From contig JAGAQI010000118.1 in NCBI GenBank assembly GCA_017622795.1, positions 1 to 58,312 of the forward strand: 58,312 nucleotides of DNA, written 5' to 3'. Shown here one piece after another: positions 34,187 to 42,376 of this stretch (position 1 is its first letter; the number at the start of each line of letters is the position of its first letter). This DNA comes from Lachnospiraceae bacterium. GTDB lineage: Bacteria > Bacillota > Clostridia > Lachnospirales > Lachnospiraceae. Below the pieces are notes generated by a model. That model searched no databases, was not told where the DNA came from, and was given only the letters and a program-made list of their open reading frames with translations. Position numbers and translations under genes: made by a program.

Positions 34187-35695
34187 ATGAACTATTTATC
34201 TGAATTTCCGCAATTGGGTTTCGGAGTGATGAGACTTCCTTATTTGGATGATAAAATTGACATGGAAAAAGCGCAGGCGATTGTAGATGAATACATGAAA
34301 GGCGATTTTTGCTATTTTGATATGCATCCTTCGTACATGGGAAAGCAAGCAGAGGAATTGGTGAGAGAATTCGTGGTAAAAAGATACCCTAGGGATTCTT
34401 ATCTGCTAGCGGATAAAATGCCGCTTAACATAAAAGAATTTGCTGATTACGGAAAATATTTTAATGCTTCACAGACCGTCTGTGGTGTTTCTTATTTTGA
34501 TTTTTATTTATTACATGCAATCACAAGAGATGTTTATGAAAGGCATGAACGGCTTGGTGGTTTTAGATATATGCAAGACCTGAAAGAGCAGGGAGTAGTC
34601 CGTTATATTGGATTTTCGTTTCATGATAAACCGGAATTATTGGATGAGATATTAACGAAGCATCCGGAAATGGATTTTGTACAATTGCAGATTAACTATT
34701 TGGATTGGGAAAGTCCGGTAATTTGTTCTAAGAAATGTTATGAAATTGCACGAAAGCATAGCAAACCTATTTTTGTAATGGAACCAATTAAAGGAGGAAG
34801 CCTGGCAAACAAAACGGATTCCTTGCAAGAGGATGAAAAACTTGGTGCATCGGATTTGGCAGAGCTTGCTTTAAAATTTGTTGCATCGCTTCCGGGAATA
34901 ACTGTTATTTTAAGTGGGATGTCAGAAGTGGGACATGTAATAGACAATCGTAAAACCCTTTTAAAAGTTGGAGAGTTGAATGAAAGAGAGCGTCAGCTAA
35001 TTCAAAACCTTAGAGAAAAGATAACAAAAGTAAATAAAATCCAATGTACTGCTTGTGGATACTGTATGGAGGATTGTCCACAAAGAATTCCAATACCGAG
35101 TATTCTCGCGTTGCTGAATGCGTGTGGAAAGAACGGTGAAACGCTGCAGGTATATCCGTACCAAAAACGTATTTACAGCGGTTATGTGTTTAACAAAGGA
35201 ACTGCAGGAAGCTGTATTAAATGTGGGAAATGCGAGAATCGTTGTCCGCAAAAATTACCGATTCGCGAGTATTTAGCACAAGCTGCTTCCTTGTTTGAGA
35301 AAAGCCCGACGGAAGTTAAGCTGCAACGTGCTACATACAAGTATCGTACTTTACGGGATTGGATGAAGGTGCTTCAATCCGGAAATTCGCTGGAACCCTA
35401 TTTTAAATATAAAGGTTTTGGTGTAATGGCAGTGTACGGAATTGGAGAAATCGGAGAATTGCTGATACAGGAAATTAAGAACTATAAAACAGTTCGTATA
35501 GAATATGGTATCGATAAAAAGGCAAAAATACTAGTGAAAGATATTCCACTAGTTGAACCGGATGACGTTTTGCAAGAGGTTGATGTTGTTGTAGTTACTC
35601 CGACCTTTGATTTTGAAAATATTGAAAGGCAGTTACGTAGTAAAATAAATTGTCCGATAGTATCCTTAGATGAGATTATAAAGTGGTGCTTATAA
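34187..35695 (+). CDS. Aldo/keto reductase with ferredoxin domain and C-terminal Rossmann-like module
   Basis: A 502-aa three-part protein. Residues about 1-270 are an aldo/keto reductase barrel (LGFGVMRLPYLDD, DFYLLHAI, RYIGFSFHDKPE, VMEPIKGGSLA). Two 4Fe-4S motifs follow, CTACGYCMEDCPQ near 287-299 and CIKCGKCENRCPQ near 343-355. The module closes the protein (VMAVYGIGEIGELLI, EYGIDKKAK, VDVVVVTPTFD). ATG at 34187 lies 8 bases after GGGAGGA; ATG at 34181 is too close. Reduction of a sugar or keto-acid intermediate with ferredoxin-linked electrons is a reasonable guess. Confidence 0.85.
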   Translation: MNYLSEFPQLGFGVMRLPYLDDKIDMEKAQAIVDEYMKGDFCYFDMHPSYMGKQAEELVREFVVKRYPRDSYLLADKMPLNIKEFADYGKYFNASQTVCGVSYFDFYLLHAITRDVYERHERLGGFRYMQDLKEQGVVRYIGFSFHDKPELLDEILTKHPEMDFVQLQINYLDWESPVICSKKCYEIARKHSKPIFVMEPIKGGSLANKTDSLQEDEKLGASDLAELALKFVASLPGITVILSGMSEVGHVIDNRKTLLKVGELNERERQLIQNLREKITKVNKIQCTACGYCMEDCPQRIPIPSILALLNACGKNGETLQVYPYQKRIYSGYVFNKGTAGSCIKCGKCENRCPQKLPIREYLAQAASLFEKSPTEVKLQRATYKYRTLRDWMKVLQSGNSLEPYFKYKGFGVMAVYGIGEIGELLIQEIKNYKTVRIEYGIDKKAKILVKDIPLVEPDDVLQEVDVVVVTPTFDFENIERQLRSKINCPIVSLDEIIKWCL

Positions 35696-35733
35696 CAGGA
35701 GTAAGAACAACAAGCGAATGGGGGAAATTGAAG

Positions 35734-37689
35734 ATGCAGGTAGTATTGTATGGTTCCGGGGAAAAAGGACAGGAAATGTGTCGGAACTTTTCTCAATATT
35801 TTAATGAAGAAGAATATAAGCTTTTGGGATTTTTGGATAGTAATCCGGAAAAACTGGGTCAGCTTATTCTTGGAAAACCGGTACTGCCACTGGAAAAAAT
35901 CAAGGGAATAGAAGACATATTAATCGTTATTACCATTGCTTCTAAAAAAGCAAAGGAAGAAGTAAAGGAACGATTAGAGAGAGAAGGTCTGGCTGATAAA
36001 GTATTTTCCTTTCATGGTCCTGCAAACGGTTTTTATTCCAACGAGAAAAACGTTCAGATTTTACTTGCTCTTTTGAAAGCACATGGAATCAGAAAAATTA
36101 TTGCAAGTCCGGGAACTACCAATATGTGTTTCGTAGCCAGTATGCAAAGAGATTCGTTCTTCCATATTATTTCTGCACCGGATGAGCGTTCTGCGGCTTA
36201 TATGGCATGCGGTCTGGCAAAAGAAAGCGGAGAGCCGGTAGTTCTCAGCTGTACCGGAGCTACCGCATCGCGTAATTATTTGCCCGGATTGACAGAAGCT
36301 TATTACAGCAAACTTCCGGTATTGGCGGTTACTTCCTGCCAGCATCTTGGCAGAGTGGGACAGCTTTCTCCTCAGGTAATTGATCGTTCTGCTCCGCCTG
36401 CAGACACAGTAAAATATAGCGCTATCCTTGACTGCGTACATAGTGAAGAAGATGCGTGGGATTGCGAAACAAAGATAAACACAGCCTTGTTAGAACTGAA
36501 AAGGAACGGCGGCGGACCGGTACATCTTAATTTAGCAACAACGTACAGCAGATATTTTACACAGAAAAATTTACCGGCTGTGCAATGTATGGAACGATAT
36601 ACCTTGGGTATAGGTGAGACATTGCCCGATTTAACACCCGGCAGAGTTGGTATTTTTGTTGGCGCACATAAAAAGTGGAGTGCGTCATTAACAGAGGCAG
36701 TGGATCTTTTTTGCGAAAAATATGACGCAGTTGTATTTTGTGACCATACCAGTAATTATTGGGGGAAATACCGTGTGCTTCCTGCGCTTGTTTGCCATCA
36801 GGAAGGATGTTCTTCGTCTGCTCGTAAAATGGATGTAATGCTTCATATCGGAGAGGTAAGTGGTTCTTATACTACAATGAAGCCAAAGGAGATTTGGCGT
36901 ATCAGTCCGGATGGAGAAATAAGAGATGCTTTTAAAAAGCTCCGCTATGTTTTTGAAATGGAAGAACAATCTTTTTTTACAACATATCTGAAAAAAGAAA
37001 CATTAAAGACAACAAAAAATACATATTATGAGGAATGGATAAAGGAACAGGAAGATATGTTGAAACATATTCCGGAACTTCCTTTTTCAAACCTTTGGGT
37101 GGCACAGCAGACAAGTGGTAAATTGCCACAAAACAGTATATTGCATTTGGGAATTTTGAATACACTCCGTTCCTGGAATTTTTTTGAAGTAACAAAGGGA
37201 CTTCATAGTCATGCTAATACTGGTGGCTTTGGTATTGATGGATGTGTATCTACTGCCATAGGGGCATCTTTGGCATGTCCGGAAAAATTAGTGTTTTGCT
37301 TTGTGGGTGACCTGGCATTTTTTTACGATATGAATGTTTTAGGAAATCGTCATATAGGTAGAAACCTCAGATTGCTTTTGATTAACAATGGTTGTGGCAC
37401 GGAATTTCATAATTATAATCATCCGGCAGCGGTTTTGAACTTAAATGAGCAGCCGTATTTGGCCGCGGATGGACATTATGGAAACAAATCTTCTGACCTG
37501 GTGCGTCACTATGCGCAGGACCTTGGCTTTGAGTATATGAGTGCAGGTAATAAAGAGGAATATTTGTCCTGTTTAGAAAGATTTGTTTCAGCTGAGTTAT
37601 TGGAAAAGCCACTGATATTTGAGGTGTTTACAGACGAAGAAACGGAAAGCGAGGCACTTTATAGGATGAAGCACTTGATAAAGAAATAA
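35734..37689 (+). CDS. ThDP-dependent enzyme with N-terminal Rossmann-like module
   Basis: A 651-aa protein. Residues 1 to about 95 are the module (QVVLYGSGEKGQEMCRNF, LGFLDSNPEKLG). The rest is a MenD/acetolactate-synthase-like ThDP enzyme: GIRKIIASPGTTN, APDERSAAYMACGLA (containing the conserved Glu), SCTGATASRNYLPGLTEAYY, and a C-terminal cofactor half with LVFCFVGDLAFFYDMNVLG...INNGCG. A frame from 35683 overlaps the previous gene; GGGGGA before 35734 supports the later start. It could make or ligate a keto-intermediate for the glycan; the substrate is unknown. It is clearly distinct from the phosphonopyruvate decarboxylase. Confidence 0.82.
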   Translation: MQVVLYGSGEKGQEMCRNFSQYFNEEEYKLLGFLDSNPEKLGQLILGKPVLPLEKIKGIEDILIVITIASKKAKEEVKERLEREGLADKVFSFHGPANGFYSNEKNVQILLALLKAHGIRKIIASPGTTNMCFVASMQRDSFFHIISAPDERSAAYMACGLAKESGEPVVLSCTGATASRNYLPGLTEAYYSKLPVLAVTSCQHLGRVGQLSPQVIDRSAPPADTVKYSAILDCVHSEEDAWDCETKINTALLELKRNGGGPVHLNLATTYSRYFTQKNLPAVQCMERYTLGIGETLPDLTPGRVGIFVGAHKKWSASLTEAVDLFCEKYDAVVFCDHTSNYWGKYRVLPALVCHQEGCSSSARKMDVMLHIGEVSGSYTTMKPKEIWRISPDGEIRDAFKKLRYVFEMEEQSFFTTYLKKETLKTTKNTYYEEWIKEQEDMLKHIPELPFSNLWVAQQTSGKLPQNSILHLGILNTLRSWNFFEVTKGLHSHANTGGFGIDGCVSTAIGASLACPEKLVFCFVGDLAFFYDMNVLGNRHIGRNLRLLLINNGCGTEFHNYNHPAAVLNLNEQPYLAADGHYGNKSSDLVRHYAQDLGFEYMSAGNKEEYLSCLERFVSAELLEKPLIFEVFTDEETESEALYRMKHLIKK

Positions 37690-37708
37690 GTAGGTGTGAG
37701 AGGTAGAC

Positions 37709-38707
37709 ATGAAAGTTGATAATTTTGTATCTCTGGGTTCAGCTTGTCCGGTTGCAGCATCGATGAGCAAATATGGTTTTCGTGGTTTTTCCGGTGTTTT
37801 TGATTGGCTGGTTACAGAGAGCTTACAAGGAGTTCTTTATTATTTGGAACATGATTTTGCAGGATTTCTGGAAAAGGATAATCTGGAGCTTTATGAAGGT
37901 AATCCGAAAAAATTTTCAGATAAAAGTAACGGATTTATTTTCTTGCACGAACAGGTTTCCTTTCAGGAAGAATACGAATTGTTGAGGGATAATTATCAGA
38001 GAAAGATAGATCGCTTTTTGTGGGAAATTTGTAAGCCAACCTGCTTTTTGCGTGCCGTGAGTTCGAAGGAAGAAATAGAGTATATAGTTAATAATCAGAA
38101 GTATATTGATAAGGTAATAAAAAAGAATAATGTCAATAATCAGATAGTATTTTTAATCAAAGAAGGAATAGAAGTTAAAGCACTGCCATTTCCGTTTTTT
38201 ATTATGAGCAACCCGTGGGTTGGGCAACCTCATTCTTTGTTACGTGGTTGGTTTGACGAACAAAAAGAGTTTTTAGAATTTTGTGCAGAACGTTATGATT
38301 CAGTAAGAATGATTCAGAATATGATGTTTGATAATCAGGCAGAGAAGAAAAAATATCAAACTTTGGAAATGAATGATAAGCGTTATAAACTTCTATTAAA
38401 GTTACTAAACACAGACATAAATAAAATTCGACTGCCACGTAAGGTTATCCTATATGGAGCAGGAAATATCGGAAAACAGTGTTATGAAATGATAAAGAAT
38501 AACTGTGAAGTAATAGCATTTGTGGATAAAAGTAAAGCGGGAACGGTAATTGATGCGGTTCCGGTTTTGGATATTTCGGAAGCTGTGCTTTATAGAGACA
38601 TACCATATATTATAACAGTGGTCTATGATTATGATAACATTTGTAAGGAGATTCTGGAGGGGGATGAAACGGCGCAGATAATTTCCTTACAAGAGATTAT
38701 CAAATAA
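37709..38707 (+). CDS. DUF1796 family protein with C-terminal Rossmann-like module
   Basis: A 332-aa protein. The N-terminal half starts VSLGSACPVAASMSKYGFR and FSGVFDWLVTESL, the hallmark of DUF1796, a family described as putative cysteine peptidases and often encoded with glycosyltransferases. Residues about 240-332 are the module (RKVILYGAGNIGKQCYEMI, VIAFVDKSKAG, ISLQEIIK). It is the last gene of the operon and ends before a strong bidirectional terminator. Its role in glycan assembly is unknown. Confidence 0.78.
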   Translation: MKVDNFVSLGSACPVAASMSKYGFRGFSGVFDWLVTESLQGVLYYLEHDFAGFLEKDNLELYEGNPKKFSDKSNGFIFLHEQVSFQEEYELLRDNYQRKIDRFLWEICKPTCFLRAVSSKEEIEYIVNNQKYIDKVIKKNNVNNQIVFLIKEGIEVKALPFPFFIMSNPWVGQPHSLLRGWFDEQKEFLEFCAERYDSVRMIQNMMFDNQAEKKKYQTLEMNDKRYKLLLKLLNTDINKIRLPRKVILYGAGNIGKQCYEMIKNNCEVIAFVDKSKAGTVIDAVPVLDISEAVLYRDIPYIITVVYDYDNICKEILEGDETAQIISLQEIIK

Positions 38708-38718
38708 GGAATGATAAG

Positions 38719-38767
38719 AAAAGCCATGGTTTAGGATAATAAAACTATCCTAAACCATGGCTTTTTT
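38719..38767. terminator. Bidirectional terminator closing the glycan island
   Basis: A 20-bp perfect stem (38719-38738 with 38746-38765), 7-base loop, T tract to the right and A-rich flank to the left, serving the operon and the convergent 1080-aa gene. Confidence 0.95.
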
Positions 38768-38776
38768 GATAGGATT

Positions 38777-41700
38777 CTATTGAAATTTATCCAAAAGGTA
38801 TTGGAAGGTAGAGTCCGGTACAAGGGCGCGTATTGCTTCGAAATCTTTTTTCTCTAACAGTGCCCGTACGCGGGATGCACTTATGACTTCTTCTTTAACG
38901 CTTTTTCTTGGTATTTCTACAAATTCAATACCGTATTCCGGTAGAATCTTTTTCATGGATTCATTATATTGCCGGGTGACTGCATCGAAAGGTTCTTCGC
39001 CGGCAAACCGTTTTTGAATATGCAGACAAGGTGCAATTTCACGGGCAAAAAGTAACAAATCCTTGGAGGTGTCTATTTCAACTTCCTGTAACTCTGATTT
39101 GTTGAAATATTCAGAGAAGGTCAGGGAAGAAATAATAAAACGTCCGCTTGGAATTACAATAACATTTGGTAAATCTGCGGTACCTTCCACCACGAGCTGG
39201 AAACGGTCTTCAAACGGAAAGACCGATTTGTCCTCTTCTACAACAAAAAGAACCAGGTAGTCACACTGCTCCAGAGCCTTGTCAATAACATAGCGATGTC
39301 CTAAGGTAAAAGGATTACAGTTCATGACGATAGAACCAAATACTGCAGCTGTACTGTTTCCTTCCGTTGCAATGCTTAAATCCTGATAAAAATCCAGCAG
39401 GGACTTTTTATATAGGGTTAATTCGCTGGTATCATTTTCATCCAGGGAGTAGTTGGAGCCTTCCGGGGCAGGAGGTACGATGTTTTCTGCTTCTTTCGCT
39501 TTGGTAAGCATATCATGCTCCATAAATTCGGAAAATATCTTTTCTGCCCATAATCTTTGCCCATCCGGTGTATAGTGAGCCCGGTCAAAAAAGGTTTCCA
39601 CTGCCCGGTTTTCCTGGGCAACCGTATGAACCTGAAAGTGCGGAATATCCGGTGAAACACGTTGGTCTAAAAGAACAATGTCTCCGCTTTTTACAGGTAA
39701 TGATTCTAAAATCTTCAGACGCTCATCATCTTGTGTATCTTCCGCGCCTAACAGAAAGTAGCCATAATTCTGTACAATGATTTTTTCTTCCGGACAGTGT
39801 TGGTTTAACAATGCTTGCAGATTGGAAGCCAGGGTGTGTTCGTCGCGATTTCCGACACCATATGACATGCATCCGCCCACCAGATAGAGTGTCCGCGTTG
39901 GATTTTCCGGCTGGAAGAAGGTTACACGGTGTCCGCCGATAATAGTTACTCCGTTTTTTTGTACATCATAAAAATGCCGCACACCGTTGCTGTCGTGATA
40001 AGAAGCAGGTATACTTAATACTTCCGATATTTCTTCGTTGCTATAATAGGAATGTAAGATAAATTCCGGATCATTTAAAAGGCTGGATATTTGTGTCATA
40101 TCAGGCGTATTCTTTAAAATATATTCCTCGTTTTGTGTTAGAGTTTTATCTGGAAAAATGATGGATCTATATGCGGCGAGAACAACATTTGGGTGTTGTT
40201 TGCGCCAGTGCTTTACCCAATCGTTTGTGGAGGAAGAACGGTAACAGGAAAAGCTTTTTGTAAAAAGGTTGAAGTTGACGGAATCTAATACCAGCTGGTG
40301 TTCTTTGTCGTAAAGAACGAAATATAATGCGGGTCCAAATCCCAGAGATGCGGTTTGTTTTCCGTTTAATTTAATGTATCGGGCATCCTTTCCGTTTTCT
40401 CTGCATGCAGAGCTGCGTAATTCGATTTGATTTCCCCCTAGTATTCCGGTTATTTCTATTGGCTGGGATGGAGCATCGGACAATTTTTCAAAAACAGGAA
40501 TTCCGGCGTCTAAAATAGCGGCATAGGAATAGTTGTCTTTTTGGAATAAATCAATTTTTAGCCCAAGGTCTAACAGCAATTGGGAATCTTCTTTAGTAAA
40601 CCATTTACCACAAGGGGTTCTATAGGAGACAATACAAATGGTGTATTTTTCTGCAAAAGATTTCAGTTTCTTCATGTAGTTTTGGAAATTTTTTTCTTCC
40701 CGTAAAGCGCTGACAGAAAGCCTTTGTTCTTTTACAGACGGAAAATGATTATACCGTTCATTTCCTTGCAAATATGTAACAGGAAGCAGCTCCAGTTCGA
40801 TTAATCCTTGATAGAGGCGGTCTGCAATCAGCTTATGCCCATGTGGTGTATAATGTTTCTTGTCTAAGAAAATGTCGTTGCGTCGAGGAACCACAGAGGC
40901 TGCGCTTATATCAATAAATGGAAGATCTGCCGTTTTGTCTGTATTCCAAAGAATAATGTCCCCCCCCCACGGACAAACAGGAAGCCGGTATAAAATTCTT
41001 TTGAGTTCTTGTATGGTTAATTCCTCTTCAAAATATTGGCCATAATTTTCTACGGCAAATTCTTCTTCCGGAAGGTGCTGGGCAAACAGTGCCTGCAAAA
41101 AGGAAGCCATGGTATGTTTGTCGCTTACACCTGCACCAAATACATTTTCTTTACCGATAAGAAAAATGGTATGTTTTCTTTTTGATGGTTGAAATTTTGT
41201 GACACGATGGGCATCTATAATATTAACCCAATCGCTTTGGTGTTCTGCTAAAGAGCGGTGGCTGTTTTCGTCAGGACCGGTTTTAGGAGCTTGTAATACT
41301 TCGGTTGCTCCGGCTGTATCATAATAACGGTTAATGGAAAAAACATTTTTATCCAGATTTGCCAGAATCAATGGTAAGTCAGGATTATTTTGCTGAATCA
41401 TACATTCGTATTGTGTAAGGTTATGTGTCGGAAATGCGGGAAGATTAAAGCAGGCAAATAAGGTTCCCGGATGTTCGGACAGGTAATCTTTAATGAGATG
41501 TTCTCGAACTAGCATATGATTTCCGATAAATTCCGGAGCGAACATATCAAAATTTACAGCATCCAGTACCGTCTTCTCTTCTTTGTTGTAAACCACAAAA
41601 TTTAAACCACGTTTTGTGGTGGAAACGGTCTTTCCGTTAAGCTTGATGTATGCTTCCGTGCGTTGCGGGGCATCATAGCCGACACTGCGCAGCTTGATTT

Positions 41701-42019
41701 CATCATCACCAAGAACAATGGTCTGTTCTATAATTTCTGTTGTAGAGGGAGAAAGCTTTTCATACAGCAGAGTTCCGGAATCAATGATGGCAACATAGCT
41801 TTGCCGGAATTTTCCCTGCAAATCTTCTTTAAAGCCAATGCTTTGTAGGGCATAGGTCATTGTTTGGTTCATAACAGGACCCCAAGGGGTATCACTGGCA
41901 GAAACCATGACAACATATTTTTTTGCGGCTATATATAGCAGGTTGATATACTTTAGAAAGTTTTCTTCTGTTTCTAACAGTTCAATCAGTCTGTTATCCG
42001 GCATACGGTATTCTTCCAT
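38777..42019 (-). CDS. Modular protein: (ILEI-like + SGNH-like) x2 + citrate-lyase-ligase-type nucleotidyltransferase
   Basis: A 1080-aa cytosolic protein in five parts. ILEI/FAM3-like beta domains lie at about 35-162 and 457-590 (each with GLNFVVYNKEEKTVLDAVNF-type strands). SGNH-hydrolase-like domains lie at about 283-410 and 708-833, each ending Dxx-HYTP-x-G. The last 190 residues match the CitC adenylyltransferase fold (NPFTLGHRY, residues 902-908 for the NPFTLGH core; ISASRVR at 1046-1052). In the SGNH block I the nucleophile serine appears replaced (FLIGKENVFG; YLVGGCMSYG), so catalysis is doubtful. AAGGAG precedes the ATG. A run of nine G's encodes W351-G352-G353. Function unknown; carbohydrate binding or O-acyl chemistry linked to the neighbouring island is inference. 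Confidence 0.78.
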   Translation of the reverse strand: MEEYRMPDNRLIELLETEENFLKYINLLYIAAKKYVVMVSASDTPWGPVMNQTMTYALQSIGFKEDLQGKFRQSYVAIIDSGTLLYEKLSPSTTEIIEQTIVLGDDEIKLRSVGYDAPQRTEAYIKLNGKTVSTTKRGLNFVVYNKEEKTVLDAVNFDMFAPEFIGNHMLVREHLIKDYLSEHPGTLFACFNLPAFPTHNLTQYECMIQQNNPDLPLILANLDKNVFSINRYYDTAGATEVLQAPKTGPDENSHRSLAEHQSDWVNIIDAHRVTKFQPSKRKHTIFLIGKENVFGAGVSDKHTMASFLQALFAQHLPEEEFAVENYGQYFEEELTIQELKRILYRLPVCPWGGDIILWNTDKTADLPFIDISAASVVPRRNDIFLDKKHYTPHGHKLIADRLYQGLIELELLPVTYLQGNERYNHFPSVKEQRLSVSALREEKNFQNYMKKLKSFAEKYTICIVSYRTPCGKWFTKEDSQLLLDLGLKIDLFQKDNYSYAAILDAGIPVFEKLSDAPSQPIEITGILGGNQIELRSSACRENGKDARYIKLNGKQTASLGFGPALYFVLYDKEHQLVLDSVNFNLFTKSFSCYRSSSTNDWVKHWRKQHPNVVLAAYRSIIFPDKTLTQNEEYILKNTPDMTQISSLLNDPEFILHSYYSNEEISEVLSIPASYHDSNGVRHFYDVQKNGVTIIGGHRVTFFQPENPTRTLYLVGGCMSYGVGNRDEHTLASNLQALLNQHCPEEKIIVQNYGYFLLGAEDTQDDERLKILESLPVKSGDIVLLDQRVSPDIPHFQVHTVAQENRAVETFFDRAHYTPDGQRLWAEKIFSEFMEHDMLTKAKEAENIVPPAPEGSNYSLDENDTSELTLYKKSLLDFYQDLSIATEGNSTAAVFGSIVMNCNPFTLGHRYVIDKALEQCDYLVLFVVEEDKSVFPFEDRFQLVVEGTADLPNVIVIPSGRFIISSLTFSEYFNKSELQEVEIDTSKDLLLFAREIAPCLHIQKRFAGEEPFDAVTRQYNESMKKILPEYGIEFVEIPRKSVKEEVISASRVRALLEKKDFEAIRALVPDSTFQYLLDKFQ
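40960..40968 (-). repeat. Poly-G (9) tract inside the 1080-aa gene
   Basis: Nine consecutive C's on the plus strand, read as nine G's in the coding strand at codons 351-354 (TGG GGG GGG GAC). Tracts of this length are prone to slipped-strand errors. Loss or gain of one G would stop the protein after its first SGNH-like domain. Confidence 0.9.
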
Positions 42020-42057
42020 GGATATTTCTCCTTCTTTGGTAATTGATTTATAAAACT

Positions 42058-42086
42058 ATAATATCAATTTAGAGAGAGTTTATCAA
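42058..42086 (-). promoter_or_regulatory. SigA-type promoter of the 1080-aa gene
   Basis: Minus strand TTGATA (42081-42086), 17 bases, TATTAT (42058-42063), about 40 bases before the ATG. Confidence 0.75.
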
Positions 42087-42201
42087 TAGCAAAACGGCAT
42101 GAGGATTATTTAATGTCATAATCCGCCACTGCGGGTTTCATCACCCTGCACAACTGAAATATATAATTTTTGTATATTATGCCGAATTTGTTTTGCACAT
42201 A

Positions 42202-42230
42202 TTGTGTAAGAACAGATGTTATGCTACACT
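42202..42230 (+). promoter_or_regulatory. Duplicated promoter, copy 1 (JAMM gene)
   Basis: TTGTGT (42202-42207), 17 bases, TACACT (42225-42230). The surrounding 60 bases, starting GCCGAATTT and including CATATTGTGTAAGA and GCTACACTA, recur exactly 1700 bp downstream before the ORF6N gene. Confidence 0.65.
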
Positions 42231-42326
42231 ATTTTTAAAGCAGGTTTCTATTTTCATTTTCCGTCAAACCAGGCAAATCTTGTCTGTCTCTTGTCTGAAA
42301 AATTCTTACTTTAAATCCCATAAAAG

Positions 42327-42370
42327 CAGGAGTTTTACAAAAAATCTCCTGTGTAAAATTGCATAGGAGG
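42327..42370 (+). promoter_or_regulatory. Leader hairpin with potential anti-Shine-Dalgarno arm
   Basis: CAGGAG (42327-42332) pairs with CTCCTG (42346-42351). The TCTCCT arm (42345-42350) can instead pair with AGGAGG (42365-42370), the ribosome site of the JAMM gene. TTTTAC/GTAAAA (42333-42338, 42353-42358) offers a competing stem. Confidence 0.4.
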
Positions 42371-42376
42371 TATGGA

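Larger units (their letters stand above)
42020..42376. other. 357-bp divergent intergenic region
   Basis: No gene is seen here. It contains the leftward promoter of the 1080-aa gene, the rightward TTGTGT/TACACT promoter (copy 1) and a leader hairpin before the JAMM gene. Confidence 0.7.
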
